A DNA stretch of 64,000 nt from Paragorgia papillata (lineage: Eukaryota > Cnidaria > Anthozoa > Scleralcyonacea > Coralliidae), in the NCBI GenBank assembly GCA_035771165.1, contig JAWNZC010000337.1, positions 3,203,501 through 3,267,500 of the forward strand. Direction: 5' to 3'. Below, piece after piece: positions 60,505 through 64,000 of the stretch. A program made the position numbers and the translations under genes. Within the stretch, counting starts at the first letter, position 1; every line of letters begins with the position of its first letter. The notes under the pieces were generated by a model. It saw nothing but the letters and a program-made list of their open reading frames with translations. It was not told where the DNA came from and searched no databases.

Positions 60505-61622
60505 TTGACTATGACTATGACTATGACTATGACTATGACTATCACTATGACTTGTGACCTGTGACCTGAGACCTGTGTTTTGATTGTGATTGTGATTGTG
60601 ATTGTGATTGTGATTGTGATTGTGATTGTGATTGTGATTGTAATTATGATTGTAATTGCGATTGTGATTGTGATAATGATAATGATTATGATTGTACTTG
60701 TGATTGTGATTGTGATTGTGATTGTGATTGTGATTGTGATTGTAATTATGATTGTAATTGTGATTATGATTGTGATTGTGATAATGATAATGATAATGAT
60801 AATGATTATTATTATGATTCTACTTGTGATTGTGATTGCGATTGTGATTATGATTGTGATTGTGATTGTGATTGCGATTGTGATAATGATAATGATAATG
60901 ATTATGATTATGATTGTACTTGTGATTGTGATTGTGATTGTGATTGTGATTGTGATATATGTGATCGTGATTATGATCGTGGTCTTGATTGTGATATATG
61001 TGATTGTGACTGTGATATATGTGACTGTGATTGTGATATATGTGATTGTGGTTATGATTGTGATTGTGATTGTGATTGTGATTATGATTGTGATTGTGAT
61101 ATATGTGATTGTGATATATGTGATTGTGATATATGTGATTGTGATATATGTGATTGAGATATATGTGATTGTGATATATGTGATTGTGATATATGTGATT
61201 GTGATATATGTGATTGTGATATATGTGATTGTGATATATGTGATTGTGATATATGTGATTGTGATATACGTGATTGTGATTGTGATTGTGATATATGTGA
61301 TTGTGATATACGTGATTGTGATATATGTGATTGTGATATATGTGATGGTGATATATGTGATGGTGATATATGTGATGGTGATATATGTGATGGTGATATA
61401 TGTGATTGTGATATATGTTATTGTGATATATGTGATTGTGATTGTCACTGCGATTGTGATTATGATTATGATTGTGATTGGGATATATGTGATTGTGATA
61501 TATGTGATAAGTGTGATTGGGATATATGTGATTGTGATATATATGATTGTGATATATGTGATTGTGATATATGTGATTGTGATTGTGGGTGTGATCGTGA
61601 TTGTGATTGTTATTGTGATTGA
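60505..61622 (+). repeat. Compound minisatellite: (ACTATG)n, (GATTGT)n, then a 15-bp unit
   Basis: It starts with ACTATG hexamers (60507-60546), passes to GATTGT hexamers with GATAAT variants (60577-60960), and then to a 15-bp unit GTGATTGTGATATAT, repeated with point variants (GATGGT, GATTGG) to about 61620. The unit has no stop in several frames, so frames of 280-358 codons appear on both strands; they are composition artefacts. Confidence 0.95.
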
Positions 61623-62348
61623 ATTGCCAAAGCGAATAGAAAACGTTTTTAACTAAAATGTAAAAATGAGACAAAGAAAGTCAATATTATAAAATTGAAG
61701 TTATATCCTTTGGAGAAGTGGTCAAGCAAAAACGAGAATAATTGAAAATTTGAAATAGTACGGCTGGAAAACGACGTAATGCAACTATTAAAATAACTTG
61801 AAAACAAAAAATTGGAAAGCGTTGAAAATACACAAGTAACTTAAGCTATGAGCAAATTCACAAGACCAAATTAAACAGACAAATTTTCAACTTTCAAGCC
61901 ACAGTCTAGCAAATAAAATAAAAAATAGAAGAAAAATTGCCAAAAGTCTTACCTCAGGCTTGCCACAAGTCGACTACTTTGGTTTTTTTTCAAGACAGCC
62001 AACAAATTGCAGCGAGAAGGCGAGAATAAGCGACGATAAGAATACTGGAAGACTTTATCTTGTTAGTTCTTGCAAGTTTTGCTGTATCTGCATTGGTACA
62101 AATAAAAGTTAGGTATCTCGGGCTGTATTCCATATTTTGCTTGAACTTTTTACATGGAATTTTCTTTATAATATTTTGTTGATTTTGGTCGGTGTTTTGT
62201 GTTTGTTTCCAAGCCTTTCTCTTCGCTCAGTTATTGTCGCTCTTTCTCAATCTCTGATGCTATATTCTGTTCATCGTGTTTTCCCGGTGTCTTTCGACCA
62301 GTTGTTTTTATTCCTTTAAGCTTCCCCAAAATTACGTTTGTTGGTTAA

Positions 62349-62868
62349 AGTGCCACTAACCTCAAAAATTTTTTTTCGCAAATCTAAAAGCCCTTATTTA
62401 GTGAATTATGGCAGTTAATAAATTATTGGTATTGGACATTTCGTTGGTCTTCTGTAGACCACCAAAGTTGCATCTGCATGTCCCATGGCGGAGCAGGAAA
62501 GGGAATGGGTATATTCCTGGTGTTACGTCAGACAAGTCAAACAAGAACTCCTTTGAGCTCTGTCTGGTGAATACATTGAATTTTTTGGGTTGAAAACTCA
62601 TTTTCCCAACTAACGCAATGTAAAATTTCTATGTATTCAGCAGACAGAGCTCAAAGGAGTTCCTTGTTTGATTTGTCTGACGTCACACCAGGAATATACC
62701 CATTCCCTTTCCTGCTCCGCCATGGGACATGCAGATGCCAATTTTTGCAACTTTGGTGGACTACAGAAGACCAAAGAAATGTCCAATACCAATAATTTAT
62801 TCACTGGCCTAATTCACTCAATAAGGGCTTTTAGATTTGCGAAAAATTTTTTTGAGGTTAGTGGCACT
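62349..62868. mobile_element. TTAA-flanked foldback MITE with ~220-bp arms
   Basis: TTAA at 62345-62348 and 62869-62872. The ends AGTGCCACTAACCTCAAAAA and TTTGAGGTTAGTGGCACT are inverted. The arms pair through GTATTGGACATTTC, GACATGCAGATGC, AAGGGAATGGGTATATTCCT and GAGCTCTGTCTG. No coding content. It is the longest foldback element in the window. Confidence 0.85.
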
Positions 62869-63429
62869 TTAAGTTTTGAAAAAGTTTTGACTTTTGTATT
62901 TAATTTTATACCGACCGACTTGTTACGCTCGCGTTGCTATGGCACCCACGAACCACGCGCGTGTACACGTAGAGATAAAATATTTGCTTTGTGACGTCAT
63001 TAATTGCTGTGACACGGAAATGAAAATTTCACTCAGGGTAGCTCAGGGTATCAAAAAGCAAATGAAATCGATGAAGTAAATATGATATGCAAACACAGGG
63101 GAAAAAATAATCAACTTTTTAAATATTTGATATTTAGTTAGAAAGAACCCAAGCGAAAAAGTAAAGTGCGATATTTTAAAAATGTATATACAGTAGAACG
63201 TACCTTTCATGTAGTTGAGCAATCTTTACAGCATTGTTGTTTGCACGTATGTTTAATCAACACTGAGACATGAAGATTGAGGTTTCCATACTAAGTATTA
63301 CTACTATGTTTGACGTAGAGGCGTCAAAGAAGGTATTTTTGAAGGTGCGCAAAGACAGAAGTTACCCCAGTCACTGTCAACCGCAGAATAATTATGTTCG
63401 CACGCGCGCGCTCTTTTATACCCTCCTGC

Positions 63430-63535
63430 TGTGACATCACTAATTATTAATTAGACAACGCAATTTAGTTTGTGACGTCATGAATTACTTGTCCAAATTT
63501 GTCCAACTCATTGTGACGTCACTAATTACTGCGAA
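63430..63535 (+). repeat. Three ~41-bp repeats carrying TGACGTCA (CRE/ATF) motifs
   Basis: TGTGACATCACTAATTA, TGTGACGTCATGAATTAC and TGTGACGTCACTAATTAC start at 63430, 63471 and 63512, exactly 41 bp apart. A related TGTGACGTCATTAATTG lies at 62989. The octamer TGACGTCA is the CREB/ATF site. Whether it is used is unknown. Confidence 0.7.
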
Positions 63536-63539
63536 ATTT

Positions 63540-64000
63540 TTTTAAGATTTCCGCTGTCTACTTAATAGAAATTTTATTTTTTATCGAAATGTTTGTATAG
63601 GAAAGGCAGTTTTTAAACAATTTTATGAAAAGCAACAGAAATATGCTAGTGCATGCCGTAAATAATATCCAAAATTAGGCAAACAGCGTAAGAACCGTTT
63701 TAAACTTTGTCTGTTAAACCCCAACGGACAGACATATCTTCATTATTTAAATTTTCTAAACATACACCCTTCACTACGGCTGACTTAATGTAAATAATAA
63801 AACGTTATATTCGACTTGCTTTTACTTATGTCTTATAAATCTTTCCCCTTAAAATCCCAAATTATTCATTGAATCGAAGTTGTAATGAATACCCACTCAA
63901 CCAACGTAAACCGCGCAAGTTGCATGTAACAAACTTTGTAACATTCACCGACACAGCAGTGCTATTGTACCAAAAAAACAATGGACCCAGAATGCGTTAA
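63540..64000. other. No feature recognised
   Basis: AT-rich sequence to the window end without visible coding or repeat signal. Confidence 0.4.

Noticed and set aside
60435..61674. Frames of 284-358 codons on both strands (VIVIYVIVIY, TITYITITY, YHNHIYHNHI)
   Set aside because: Pure consequence of the 6/15-bp repeat lacking stop codons in those frames.

Overview
The window is animal nuclear DNA. It is AT-rich, its genes carry GT-AG introns, and transposon relics are dense. The gene content (a WSD1/DGAT-type acyltransferase, a UCP5-like mitochondrial carrier, cyclin B3), the Penelope-like and CR1/Rex-like retroelements, a 5S-rRNA-derived SINE and very many short foldback elements suggest a marine invertebrate, most likely an anthozoan cnidarian such as a coral. 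The organism is an inference; no sequence search was possible.

Layout. Bases 1-867 (+) are the 3' terminal exon of a wax-ester synthase/diacylglycerol acyltransferase-like gene. Convergent to it, a ten-exon mitochondrial carrier gene of the SLC25A14/SLC25A30 type lies on the minus strand from 31821 (start codon) to 4410 (stop). All ten coding exons join in phase into a 296-residue protein with three carrier repeats. Its introns are full of foldback MITEs, two copies of a 5S-derived SINE and, in the 10-kb first intron, a 4.5-kb head-to-head pair of Penelope-like elements that are themselves interrupted by MITEs and a tRNA-derived SINE. Cyclin B3 starts on the plus strand 432 bp from the carrier start codon. 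Its nine exons between 32254 and 37557 encode 447 residues with a D-box and the cyclin fold. The two genes probably share a divergent promoter with CCAAT boxes.

From 38 kb on I find no intact host gene. There are foldback elements, a RecQ-like helicase fragment (39.4 kb), a 5'-truncated LINE (41.4-42.4 kb), a 13-kb satellite of about 19 units of 680 bp (44.0-56.9 kb), a low-complexity minisatellite (60.5-61.6 kb) and a TTAA-flanked foldback element (62.3-62.9 kb).

The most interesting structure is the satellite. Each 680-bp unit is a pair of ~191-bp monomers, one of which carries a 288-bp insertion flanked by a 9-bp duplication. The order of events can be read: an older ~191-bp tandem repeat, a transposon-like insertion into one monomer, then amplification of the dimer. 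Other notable points are three copies of the 5S-derived SINE, a MITE family with 9-bp target duplications at three sites, a mariner-type MITE whose empty site is preserved in the sister Penelope copy, and a perfect 55-bp-arm hairpin 53 bp upstream of a cyclin B3 exon.
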